A stretch of DNA of 64,000 nucleotides from NCBI RefSeq assembly GCF_018127785.1, contig NZ_CP072390.1:434001-498000 (forward strand). The letters are read 5' to 3'. Position numbers and translations under genes: made by a program. Below, in pieces: positions 55,202 to 63,013 of the stretch. Origin of the DNA: Prevotella scopos JCM 17725 (GTDB taxonomy: Bacteria; Bacteroidota; Bacteroidia; Bacteroidales; Bacteroidaceae). Every line of letters begins with the position of its first letter. The first letter of the stretch is position 1. The notes beneath the pieces were generated by a model. It was not told where the DNA came from. It ran no database searches and saw only the letters and a program-made list of their open reading frames with translations.

Positions 55202-56164
55202 ATGGAAATGTTTAAATTTAATCCTCTTTTGAAGTCTATTCTTTGGGGTGGAGAGAAGATTGTACCTTTCAAGCATTTGACTTCTGATCAGAAGCAGGTT
55301 GGCGAAAGTTGGGAGATGTCAGGTGTTAAGGACAACGAGAGTGTTGTCTCTGATGGCGAGTACAAAGGCTGGACACTGAACAAACTGGTTGAGACATTGA
55401 AGGATAAGTTAGTGGGTAAGGAGAACTATGCACGCTTTGGCAATGAGTTCCCTCTGCTTGTTAAGTTTATCGATGCACGCGAACAGCTTTCTATTCAGGT
55501 TCATCCAACAGACGAGCAGGCACAAGCACAAGGTTTGGGTCGTGGTAAGACAGAGATGTGGTATGTGATGGAAAGTGATGCTGATGCTTCTCTTCGTAGT
55601 GGTTTGAAGCAGAAGATTACGCCAGAGCAATACAAAGAAATGGTTGAGAATGATACTATCACAGAGGCTTTGTGTGAGTATCCTGTAAAAGATGGTGATG
55701 TCTTCTTCTTGCCAGCTGGTCGTATCCACTCTATTGGTGCAGGTTGTTTCTTAGCAGAGATTCAGGAGACGAGCGATGTTACTTATCGTATCTACGACTT
55801 CAAACGGCAGGATGCAGAGGGCAATTATCGCCAGTTGCATACAAAGGAAGCGGCTGAGTGTATTGATTATACGGTCTATCTAGACTATCGTACAAAATAT
55901 GAAGCCCATCAGAACGAGCCAATCGAGCTTGTTAGCTGTCCTTATTTCACTACTTCTGTTTACGACCTTACTGAGCCAATGACACTCGATTACAGTGACT
56001 TGGATTCTTTCGTTATCTTCGTTGGACTCAAAGGTGAGGGTGAGATTACCGATGCTGAGGGCAATACCATCTCTTTCTGTGAAGGTGAGAGCGTGTTACT
56101 TCCTGCAACAGCAACAACGGTCAAGGTTTCAGGCACTATTAAGTTCTTGGAGTCTTACGTATAA
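55202..56164 (+). CDS. manA: Mannose-6-phosphate isomerase, class I
   Basis: This zinc enzyme interconverts mannose-6-P and fructose-6-P. The cupin motifs are LKSILWGGEKI, GESWEMSGVKDNES, LSIQVHPTDEQAQ (zinc His), KTEMWYVMESDADA (zinc Glu), FFLPAGRIHSIGAG (zinc His) and EIQETSDVTYRIYDF (active-site Arg). The 320-aa length is that of the short bacterial form. It carries products of the upstream mannanase into glycolysis. Confidence 0.95.
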   Translation: MEMFKFNPLLKSILWGGEKIVPFKHLTSDQKQVGESWEMSGVKDNESVVSDGEYKGWTLNKLVETLKDKLVGKENYARFGNEFPLLVKFIDAREQLSIQVHPTDEQAQAQGLGRGKTEMWYVMESDADASLRSGLKQKITPEQYKEMVENDTITEALCEYPVKDGDVFFLPAGRIHSIGAGCFLAEIQETSDVTYRIYDFKRQDAEGNYRQLHTKEAAECIDYTVYLDYRTKYEAHQNEPIELVSCPYFTTSVYDLTEPMTLDYSDLDSFVIFVGLKGEGEITDAEGNTISFCEGESVLLPATATTVKVSGTIKFLESYV

Positions 56165-56195
56165 ACAAGATTGTTAGATGAACAGCATCGCTTGA

Positions 56196-56261
56196 TTTGA
56201 CACTATAGTGGTGCGTGTCTAGCACCATAGTGAACCAAGTCTGACACTATGGTGTTGTTTC
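56196..56261. repeat. 22-bp tandem array, family B/D
   Basis: Three units occur at exactly 22 bp (56196, 56218, 56240) with GACACTATAGTG or AGCACCATAGTG cores. TGGTGCGTGTCTAGCACCA is close to the family B unit. It lies between convergent manA and the AI-2E exporter gene. Confidence 0.75.
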
Positions 56262-56346
56262 CTTCTCTTTATACAGAGAAAAGTTCATAACCGCAATAGT
56301 AAATGTTTTTCTTTGAAGATAATCGAGCGAGTGCGATAGAGAATAA

Positions 56347-56390
56347 AGCAATCAGGCCTCCTTTCCAATTGGATAGGAGGCCTGATTGCT
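56347..56390. terminator. Bidirectional terminator between manA and the AI-2E gene
   Basis: AGCAATCAGGCCTCCTTTCC pairs with GGATAGGAGGCCTGATTGCT (19 of 20) over a 4-base loop and has A/T-rich flanks. Confidence 0.85.
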
Positions 56391-56409
56391 ATTTATAAAA
56401 TTCTAATCT

Positions 56410-57537
56410 TTATTTCTTCTTATTCTCCTGCTGTCCCTCAGCAAGAGCCGGTATGTCTTCGGCTTCTACTTCGGTTCCCTCCTTCGTGACATATTTTTGC
56501 CAATAAGCAATGATGAGCGTCGTGAGTGGTAGGGCTATGATCAATCCGATAAAGCCTAAGAGTGCGCCCCATACAGAGAGCGAAAGGAGTAGAATAGCTG
56601 GGTTTAAGCCCATCGCCTTACCCATAATCCTTGGCGTTATCACCATGTCCGACAGGACTTGTGCAATTGCAAAGACAGCTAATGCTGAAGCAAAGATAAC
56701 CCAAAAGTTCTGCCCAGTGTCAGCTGCTTTGAGTAATGCGAGGAAGACTGTTGGGATAAGAGCGAAGGTGTGAAGGTATGGAACGAGATTGAGGATGCCA
56801 ATGAGTATTCCCATACCAATTGCCATCGGGAAGTCTATGATGGTAAAACCAATACAGAATAAGATACCCAAACAGAGTGAAACCAAGCCCTGTCCACGGA
56901 TATAGTTGTTCAACTCTCGTTCAGCATCGACTGCTAATCCAGCCCAGAAAGGGCGTGCCTTCTTTGGGAATATCTTAATCCAATTGCTTGACAACATCTC
57001 ATAGTCAAGTAAGATAAAGAATGTATAGAGGAGTGTGATACATGAAGCGATGATAGAAATCACGATACTTGCTGTCTGGCCAATCACAGAGAAAATCTTT
57101 GGCATAGCACTCTTAATCGTTGCAGTGAAGTCCGGACTCTTCAGGAATCGTTCTATTTCTACCTGATTTTCCTTAATCCATCTCTGTACCATTGTTGAGA
57201 TACTATTGGTATGTGTCGTCTCATGTAGATAACGATTGATAATCGTCATAAGCTTGTCAAACTGATCAATCATCGGTGGAACGATGAACATGAAGATGCC
57301 TGCAAGGATTGCTGTGGCAAATATAAAGGTTACGACGATGCTTAATGCCCTACCGGGTACGTGAAGTTTATACTGTACGAATTTCACGATAGGGTAGAGA
57401 AGGTAGGCCAATAACCATGCTATAAAGAATGGCAAAAGAACCTCAGAGAGTGAGTTAATGATAAATCCTACTGTCAAAACAGCTAATGCTATCAAAGCCC
57501 AACGTATGAATTTGTCAAAAGTAATCGTTTGTTGCAT
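56410..57537 (-). CDS. AI-2E family (PerM/YdiK) membrane transporter
   Basis: The 375-aa membrane protein has about eight helices (WALIALAVLTVGFIINSLS, LPFFIAWLLAYLLYPIV, VVTFIFATAILAGIFMFIV, IVISIIASCITLLYTFFILL, LGILFCIGFTIIDFPMAIGM, GILIGILNLVPYLHTFALIP). The GILNLVPYLHT...IPTVF and MVITPRIMGKAMGLNPAILL blocks define the family, which exports AI-2 or other small molecules or ions. It is 6 bp after tdk and co-transcribed with it. Confidence 0.88.
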   Translation of the reverse strand: MQQTITFDKFIRWALIALAVLTVGFIINSLSEVLLPFFIAWLLAYLLYPIVKFVQYKLHVPGRALSIVVTFIFATAILAGIFMFIVPPMIDQFDKLMTIINRYLHETTHTNSISTMVQRWIKENQVEIERFLKSPDFTATIKSAMPKIFSVIGQTASIVISIIASCITLLYTFFILLDYEMLSSNWIKIFPKKARPFWAGLAVDAERELNNYIRGQGLVSLCLGILFCIGFTIIDFPMAIGMGILIGILNLVPYLHTFALIPTVFLALLKAADTGQNFWVIFASALAVFAIAQVLSDMVITPRIMGKAMGLNPAILLLSLSVWGALLGFIGLIIALPLTTLIIAYWQKYVTKEGTEVEAEDIPALAEGQQENKKK

Positions 57538-57543
57538 AGTGTT

Positions 57544-58143
57544 TTATTCTTTATTATTTGCTTCTTTCATTGTTGCCTTCTTGTAGCAATCACGGCACAA
57601 TGGCTCATATTCCTGCTGCTCACCAAGCATAACACGACGATCATCGGCAATGAGGCGGTGGCTTAGGTAGGCTAAAGCTCCGCATTTCACACAGATAGCA
57701 TGTACTTTCGTAACCTCATCAGCAATGGCACAAAGAGCAGGAATCGGACCGAAAGGTACACCCTTAAAGTCCATGTCGAGTCCTGCAACGATGACGCGTA
57801 CACCATTGTTTGCTAATTTGTTGCAAACTTCCGTGAGTCCTTCGTCTAAGAACTGTGCTTCGTCAATGCCTACGACGTCAATGTCTGAGGCAAGAAGGAG
57901 GATGTTGCCAGATGAGTCAATAGGTGTGGAATGGATAATGTTCTTGTCATGACTAACTACGTCCTCATCCGAATAGCGTGTGTCAAGAGAAGGTTTGAAA
58001 ATCTCAACTTTCTGTTTTGCAAACTTGGCACGTTTCATACGACGGATGAGTTCTTCTGTCTTACCAGAGAACATACTCCCACATATCACCTCAATGCGTC
58101 CTTGTTGACGTCTTTCACCGTTATGGTTGTCTAGCTTTGTCAT
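57544..58143 (-). CDS. tdk: Thymidine kinase
   Basis: This type II enzyme phosphorylates thymidine with ATP. The P-loop is [20 protein letters not shown], the Mg site [13 protein letters not shown], the substrate loop [12 protein letters not shown], and the zinc finger uses CVKCGA and CRDCYKK. An ATG at 58149 gives two more residues. The ATG at 58143 is preferred because the -7 box at 58152-58159 would place +1 near 58144. Confidence 0.95.
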   Translation of the reverse strand: MTKLDNHNGERRQQGRIEVICGSMFSGKTEELIRRMKRAKFAKQKVEIFKPSLDTRYSDEDVVSHDKNIIHSTPIDSSGNILLLASDIDVVGIDEAQFLDEGLTEVCNKLANNGVRVIVAGLDMDFKGVPFGPIPALCAIADEVTKVHAICVKCGALAYLSHRLIADDRRVMLGEQQEYEPLCRDCYKKATMKEANNKE

Positions 58144-58151
58144 AATCATTG

Positions 58152-58159
58152 CAAAGATA
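58152..58159 (-). promoter_or_regulatory. -7 box of tdk
   Basis: The minus strand reads TATCTTTG, 8 bp before the ATG at 58143. The 270 bases to rsmI have no other gene. Confidence 0.5.
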
Positions 58160-58381
58160 TATAATTTATAAAGAATAGATAAACGTTAAGCGTTAAAATT
58201 ATTGAGGAGGTGTTCACTTTGCTATATACTGCAATATTGAAGTGAGATAGAACAAGGATGTTTGCTAAAGTCTTTGTTTTTCGAAGATAATAGTTTTTAT
58301 TCTTAAATTTTAGGACATCATTGTTACTTTGTCTTATGCTTGCAAACGGAGATGATTGTTACGTAAAAAAAGCTAATTTAT

Positions 58382-58412
58382 TTTGTCCTTCTGTTCATTT
58401 ACTTTACATTTG
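58382..58412 (+). promoter_or_regulatory. Promoter of rsmI (nearly leaderless)
   Basis: TTTG (58382-58385) and TACATTTG (58405-58412) are 19 bp apart, a full consensus. The -7 box ends 9 bp before the ATG at 58422. Confidence 0.7.
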
Positions 58413-58421
58413 CAACCAACA

Positions 58422-59144
58422 ATGGGAACATTATATCTCGTACCGACACCGGTTGGAAATATGGAGGATATGACCCTCCGTGCTATCAGAATCCTGAAGG
58501 AAGCTGATTTGGTTTTGTGTGAGGATACTCGTACATCGGGTATTTTGTTGAAACATTTTGAGATAAAGAATCGTCTTATGTCTCATCATAAATTCAATGA
58601 ACATGCAAGTTCTGCTGGTATAGTCAATAGATTAAAGGCTGGTGAGACGGTTGCACTGATCTCAGATGCGGGAACTCCAGGTATCAGTGATCCAGGCTTC
58701 TTTCTCGCTCGTGAGGCGGCAGCCAATGGCATCACCGTTCAGACGCTTCCTGGTGCAACTGCTTTCGTTCCAGCTTTAGTATCAAGTGGCTTACCTTGCG
58801 ACCGATTCTGCTTTGAAGGTTTCCTCCCTCAGAAGAAGGGCCGTAAGACACATTTAGAGAGTTTAGCTGAAGAGACACGTACAATGATCTTCTATGAGTC
58901 ACCTTACAGAGTGGTGAAAACCTTAGAGCAATTTGCTGAAATCTTTGGGACAGAACGACAGATCAGTTGTTGTCGTGAGATCTCTAAGATACACGAGGAG
59001 AGTGTCCGAGGAACGTTGGCAGAGGTAATTGCTCACTTCAAAGAGACAGAACCACGTGGTGAGTTCGTCATTGTTGTGGCTGGAAAAGAAAAAATAAAGT
59101 CTTCTGATAGGAAGAAACAAACTGATAAAAATAATAATGTATGA
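58422..59144 (+). CDS. rsmI: 16S rRNA (cytidine-1402-2'-O)-methyltransferase
   Basis: RsmI 2'-O-methylates C1402 of 16S rRNA. The tetrapyrrole-methylase fold shows GTLYLVPTPVGNMEDMTLRA, EDTRTSGILLKHF, ISDAGTPGISDPG (SAM site), PGATAFVPALVSSGLP, FEGFLPQKKGRKTH, FYESPYRVVKTLE and REISKIHEE. The frame is open from 58383, but the promoter and family fit the ATG at 58422 (240 aa). It overlaps the next gene by 4 bp. Confidence 0.95.
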   Translation: MGTLYLVPTPVGNMEDMTLRAIRILKEADLVLCEDTRTSGILLKHFEIKNRLMSHHKFNEHASSAGIVNRLKAGETVALISDAGTPGISDPGFFLAREAAANGITVQTLPGATAFVPALVSSGLPCDRFCFEGFLPQKKGRKTHLESLAEETRTMIFYESPYRVVKTLEQFAEIFGTERQISCCREISKIHEESVRGTLAEVIAHFKETEPRGEFVIVVAGKEKIKSSDRKKQTDKNNNV

Positions 59145-60055
59145 ATAAACTATTAGTTCTCGCAGTATGTGGAGTTTTTGCACTGGCATCCTGCAATCAA
59201 GACAAGAAATCGGCATTGAACCCATCCGAAATACAGAGTGATTCTTTGCGCAGTGTTATTGATGCGCGTGATCATGAGATTAATGATATGATGGGAACCT
59301 TGAATGATATCCAGCAGGGCTTTGCTGCTATCAACGAGGCAGAGAATAGAGTAACTATCGCTAAGAATGGTGAGGCTGCTAACAAGGCAGAACAGATGAA
59401 GGAGAATATTCAGTTCATTGCTCAGCGTATGCAGGAAAACCGTGAGCTCATTAAGAAGTTGCAGCAACAGTTGCGTGAGACAGGGTTTAAGGGTGACGCA
59501 ATGAAGGAAACTCTTAGCCGTCTGACAAGTCAATTGAGCGCAAAGGAGACTGAGTTGAAGCAGTTGCGTGCTGAATTGGAGTCAAAGAATATTCATATTA
59601 AGGAACTTGATGAGACAATCACTGGTCTGAATACAGATGTTACTAATCTCAAGACTGATAAGGAGAACCTTACAGCAGAGAAAGAAAACCTCACCAAGGA
59701 GAAAGAGAATCTCCAGACAGAGAGCAATCAGAAGACTGAGACTATCAATACACAGGACAGGCAGTTGAATACTGGTTGGTATGTATTCGGTACTAAGAGC
59801 GAGTTGAAGGCACAGCGCATCCTTGACGGTGGCAAGGTTCTTCAGGGTTCTTTCAACAAGGGTTACTTCACAAAGATCGATATCCGTGTTAACAAGGAAA
59901 TCAAGCTTTACAGCAAGAGTGCACATCTGTTAACTGCTCACCCAAGCAGCAGCTACACGCTGACAACTGATACAAACGGACAGTATGTACTCCGTATCAC
60001 TGACCCGCAGACATTCTGGAGCACAAGTAAATACTTGGTTATTCAGGTTAGATAA
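59141..60055 (+). CDS. Coiled-coil lipoprotein of unknown function
   Basis: The lipobox LASC is at about residue 18. Residues ~30-205 form a long coiled coil (MKENIQFIAQRMQENRELIK, AKETELKQLRAELESKNIHI, with ENLTAEKENLTKEKENLQTE repeats). A ~95-residue globular C-terminal domain follows (NTGWYVFGTKSELKAQRIL, FTKIDIRVNKEIKLYSKSAH, TFWSTSKYLVIQV). It is translationally coupled to rsmI (ATGA overlap). I know no function; an envelope role is likely. Confidence 0.8.
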   Translation: MNKLLVLAVCGVFALASCNQDKKSALNPSEIQSDSLRSVIDARDHEINDMMGTLNDIQQGFAAINEAENRVTIAKNGEAANKAEQMKENIQFIAQRMQENRELIKKLQQQLRETGFKGDAMKETLSRLTSQLSAKETELKQLRAELESKNIHIKELDETITGLNTDVTNLKTDKENLTAEKENLTKEKENLQTESNQKTETINTQDRQLNTGWYVFGTKSELKAQRILDGGKVLQGSFNKGYFTKIDIRVNKEIKLYSKSAHLLTAHPSSSYTLTTDTNGQYVLRITDPQTFWSTSKYLVIQVR

Positions 60056-60073
60056 TCAAAGAAAACAAAATAA

Positions 60074-60110
60074 GAAAAGAGGCATTCTCATTGTAGGGAT
60101 GCCTCTTTTC
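60074..60110 (+). terminator. Terminator of the rsmI operon
   Basis: GAAAAGAGGCAT and ATGCCTCTTTTC form a perfect 12-bp stem followed by TTATGCCTTT. Confidence 0.8.
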
Positions 60111-60199
60111 TTATGCCTTTAAACCAAACTTGAACGGTTATTGTTGTTTTTGTAAGTTTTATTCTATTGTATCACTCACTACAACGCTCAAAGCAAGCC

Positions 60200-60589
60200 T
60201 TATGAATGTGGTGTTTCGTCTTTTAATTCTGCTAATTTTGTGCTAAATAACAAGCTGAGTGTGACGAAGCCTGCACCGATAGCCAATCCAATATACTGAA
60301 CGTTGTGCAGCAAAGTAAGGATGAACTCAGATTGCGTTCCGTCAATATAGCGGTCAAAGATGGTGGGCAGTGTGAAACTTGCAAGCGTCACAATACAGCC
60401 CAAAACAACACCGACAGCAAGCAGTTTTAGCGACATCAGTTTGTTCTTTCGGCTCTCCGCACGTTGATATGCCTTAACTTCTTCGATGAGTTCCATCTGT
60501 CGTTGCAGTCTTTGCATGAAGGCATTGTCATCCGACAGTTGTGGATGATAGTCCGAGAGCAAGTCTTTCAAGAATTTATCTTCGTTCAT
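60200..60589 (-). CDS. Two-helix membrane protein, probable anti-sigma partner
   Basis: The 129-aa protein starts MNEDKFLKDLLSDYHPQL and has an ~45-residue N-terminal cytoplasmic segment with DNAFMQRLQRQMELIEEVKA. Two membrane helices follow (LKLLAVGVVLGCIVTLASFT, VQYIGLAIGAGFVTLSLLFS). It overlaps the ECF sigma gene by 4 bp, so it is probably its regulator. It lacks a recognisable ZAS zinc motif. The function is inferred from position. Confidence 0.65.
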   Translation of the reverse strand: MNEDKFLKDLLSDYHPQLSDDNAFMQRLQRQMELIEEVKAYQRAESRKNKLMSLKLLAVGVVLGCIVTLASFTLPTIFDRYIDGTQSEFILTLLHNVQYIGLAIGAGFVTLSLLFSTKLAELKDETPHS

Positions 60590-61068
60590 CTTTCCAAAAT
60601 ATGTTTAAGTTCTTGCCGTCCACGTGAGAGTTGTTTCTTAATCGCATCCTCACTGTTTTCGGTTATCTCTGCAATCTCTTTTATCTGATAACCCTGCATA
60701 TAATAGAGCAGGATACTTGTGCGCATTGTCTCCGAGAGCGTTGCCAACGCAGTGTGTAGTTCCTGATAGCGGAAGGCATCATCACTCTTACTGTTCCCTT
60801 GGAGCGTGATAGCCTTCTCAAGGGGTAGTTCCTGTTGGTGTTTCTGTTTGCGACGTGAGTCGATGAAGACACGATAAGCAATTTTCATTAGCCAAGCCGA
60901 GAACTGTCCACGTTCGTCATATTGACTACTGCGAAGGTAGGCTTTGATGAGAGCCTCTTGAGCAATATCGTCAGCTTCAGCACCATTGCCGCAGCATAAA
61001 GCCGTCAGGAACCGGCGTAGATGTGCCTGCTCCCGACTGACCTGTTCGACGAATTGTTCTCTTGTCAT
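60586..61068 (-). CDS. ECF-type RNA polymerase sigma factor
   Basis: The 160-aa protein has region 2 (GNGAEADDIAQEALIKAYLR, GQFSAWLMKIAYRVFIDSRR) and region 4 (LATLSETMRTSILLYYMQGY then QIKEIAEITENSEDAIKKQL). Only these two regions are present, as in extracytoplasmic-function sigma factors. It sits between a DUF6249-like membrane protein (6 bp upstream) and the overlapping putative anti-sigma gene. Target promoters are unknown. Confidence 0.9.
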   Translation of the reverse strand: MTREQFVEQVSREQAHLRRFLTALCCGNGAEADDIAQEALIKAYLRSSQYDERGQFSAWLMKIAYRVFIDSRRKQKHQQELPLEKAITLQGNSKSDDAFRYQELHTALATLSETMRTSILLYYMQGYQIKEIAEITENSEDAIKKQLSRGRQELKHILER

Positions 61069-61074
61069 AATAAC

Positions 61075-61530
61075 CTAATCGTTGTCTTTCAAGTTTTCCA
61101 AAGTCTTTTTGGCATTGTTATAGGCAGCCAACAGCCCGCATCCTGCAGCTAATGGGACAACACCAAGTATAGAGCCTATAGGGATAAATTCTTCAGCAAA
61201 ACCTTGCAAGATGCTCAGAGCTATAATAACCAGGATGGTTATCGCTCCCCCGATAAGGCAAATTGTTCCCCAAAGTAGTTCTTGGTGCATTTTTGTCATC
61301 AGTTGCTCTTTATATGACTTTTTTGGAGGGTTCAGTTTGTTGAGGAACTCCTGCACGTCAACCTCAGGATTCTTTTCGATGACAGCCATAACAATCTCAC
61401 TCCTTTTGGTCGCTTCAAGTTGTTCGTTTCTATAGTAGAGCCAAACCATTACGATTGGAAGAACTACTCCACATGCTATTGGAACGAGACTATCAATAAT
61501 TGAATTTAATATTACATAATTCATAATCAT
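61075..61530 (-). CDS. DUF6249-like membrane protein
   Basis: The ~151-aa protein has an N-terminal helix (SLVPIACGVVLPIVMVWLYY), a cytoplasmic stretch (IVMAVIEKNPEVDVQEFLNK) and two further helices (GTICLIGGAITILVIIALSI, GSILGVVPLAAGCGLLAAYN). Similar proteins precede ECF sigma genes in Bacteroidota. An alternative ATG is 6 bp downstream at 61524. It is the first gene of the sigma operon; the role is not known. Confidence 0.7.
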   Translation of the reverse strand: MIMNYVILNSIIDSLVPIACGVVLPIVMVWLYYRNEQLEATKRSEIVMAVIEKNPEVDVQEFLNKLNPPKKSYKEQLMTKMHQELLWGTICLIGGAITILVIIALSILQGFAEEFIPIGSILGVVPLAAGCGLLAAYNNAKKTLENLKDND

Positions 61531-61694
61531 TTATTTTTAGTATGTTATACATTTGGTTTTCTTTCTGAACCGATTCACTTGTATAACGTTATTAGTTTGT
61601 AGAAGGTGACATCAAAGGCATAAATTTATTTGTTTTATGGTATTAATTGTATTCTTGATAATGGTTCTTTTTTATGCTTACAATAACTTTTGAG

Positions 61695-61786
61695 CGAATT
61701 ATTTACATGAAAAGAAATATTTATTGTCGTGTAAATAATTATTTTTCTTCATGAAAATAAATATTTCTTTTCATGTAAATAATTCG
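61695..61786. repeat. 22-bp tandem array, family C copy 2, with perfect 31-bp inverted repeat
   Basis: CATG/CGTG anchors fall at 61706, 61728, 61750 and 61772, exactly 22 bp apart. Bases 61695-61725 are the exact reverse complement of 61756-61786. The units match those at 10197. The rest of the 419-bp gap to tadA shows no gene. Confidence 0.88.
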
Positions 61787-61949
61787 TTGGAGTGTAGCTA
61801 TAAGAGGTTAAAAGGGCATCTATCAGCAGTTTATCTCTTACCTCTAATAATCGTAGAGAGCATCGGTAAAATCCTTCCTCCTTTCTTTCTATCTCTTTAT
61901 TAACATCAGCAACAGAGGTGATGTTTTAACTTCTTTCACTCCTTAATCC

Positions 61950-62402
61950 CTATCTTCTCTCTTGGAAGAATTGCTGCATCAAGGTGCGACATTCTTCTTC
62001 CATAACGCCATAGGTGACGTTAGCTTTTGGGTGAAAGGCTTTGGGTGCATACTCATGATAACCTCGTTTTTCATCAGGACAACCATAGACAATGCGTCGG
62101 AGCTGTGCCCAGCCTATAGCACCTGCACACATGATGCAAGGTTCTACAGTTACATATAGTGTGCAATCCTGCAGGTATTTACCTCCCAACTCATTGGCAG
62201 CCATGGTTATTGCTTGCATTTCTGCATGTGCAGTAACGTCGTTGAGTGTCTCTGTCAGGTTATGGGCACGAGCGATGATACGGTCACGGCATACAACAAT
62301 AGCTCCAACAGGGATTTCACCTGCTTTATAGGCAGCTTCAGCTTCAGCCAATGCACGCTGCATATAGTATAGGTCTTTCTTGGTTTGTTCTTCTGTACTC
62401 AT
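61950..62402 (-). CDS. tadA: tRNA-specific adenosine deaminase
   Basis: TadA converts A34 to inosine in tRNA-Arg(ACG). The zinc deaminase motifs are DVTAHAEMQAI (HAE) and VTVEPCIMCAGAIGWAQLRR (PCxxC). The substrate loop EIPVGAIVVCRDRIIARAHN is typical. The length is 150 aa. A -7 box TATTTTTG on the minus strand at 62407-62414 lies 4 bp before the ATG. Confidence 0.93.
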   Translation of the reverse strand: MSTEEQTKKDLYYMQRALAEAEAAYKAGEIPVGAIVVCRDRIIARAHNLTETLNDVTAHAEMQAITMAANELGGKYLQDCTLYVTVEPCIMCAGAIGWAQLRRIVYGCPDEKRGYHEYAPKAFHPKANVTYGVMEEECRTLMQQFFQERR

Positions 62403-62406
62403 GCTG

Positions 62407-62414
62407 CAAAAATA
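62407..62414 (-). promoter_or_regulatory. -7 box of tadA
   Basis: The minus strand reads TATTTTTG, 4 bp from the ATG. Confidence 0.4.
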
Positions 62415-62633
62415 CGGGTTTTATTTTGATTTTACGAAAGATTATTCTAACTTTGTGCTGTCAATATTAATTTATACAAAGCTTGATGGGGGTAATAATG
62501 TTTAAGGATTTAGAAGAAGTAGATTATACCTTTGTTTCATCTGAGAATTGATGCGATACGTCTAAAGAATTAACTATTCTTCTTCTAATCGTCTTAACGC
62601 TTCCAACTTCCGCAAGTAAGCAACGAAAGACGC

Positions 62634-62999
62634 ATGGCTTATCATAACGAACTGGGTAAATGGGGAGAGGATGTAGCTGTAAGCTATCTCCAGCAGTTGG
62701 GATATGTTATTCTTCATCGTGATTGGGATTATCATCATCGTGACTTAGACATTGTTGCAATAGATAATAGTGTGTTGGTCATCGTTGAGGTGAAGACACG
62801 TAAGAACGAGCAGTTTGCTGATGCCGATGAGGCTGTCACCGTACAGAAAGTGCGCTCACTCTCCATAGCTGCCAATGCATACGTCAAACGATATAGTATC
62901 AGTTTGGACATCCGTTTCGATATAATTACTGTCGTAGGGCAGCCAACAGGAACCAATGAGGTGCGCCATGTGAAGGATGCCTTTCTTCCATTCGTATAA
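62634..62999 (+). CDS. YraN family (UPF0102) nuclease-like protein
   Basis: The 121-aa protein has the PD-(D/E)xK-like pattern: NELGKWGEDVAVSYLQQLGY, HHRDLDIVAIDNSVLVIVEV, KTRKNEQFADADEAV and LDIRFDIITVVG. YraN proteins resemble Holliday-junction resolvases, but their role is not established. It starts a cluster with birA and pyrH; the gap to birA is 14 bp. Confidence 0.88.
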   Translation: MAYHNELGKWGEDVAVSYLQQLGYVILHRDWDYHHRDLDIVAIDNSVLVIVEVKTRKNEQFADADEAVTVQKVRSLSIAANAYVKRYSISLDIRFDIITVVGQPTGTNEVRHVKDAFLPFV

Positions 63000-63013
63000 A
63001 GAATAGATTGTAA

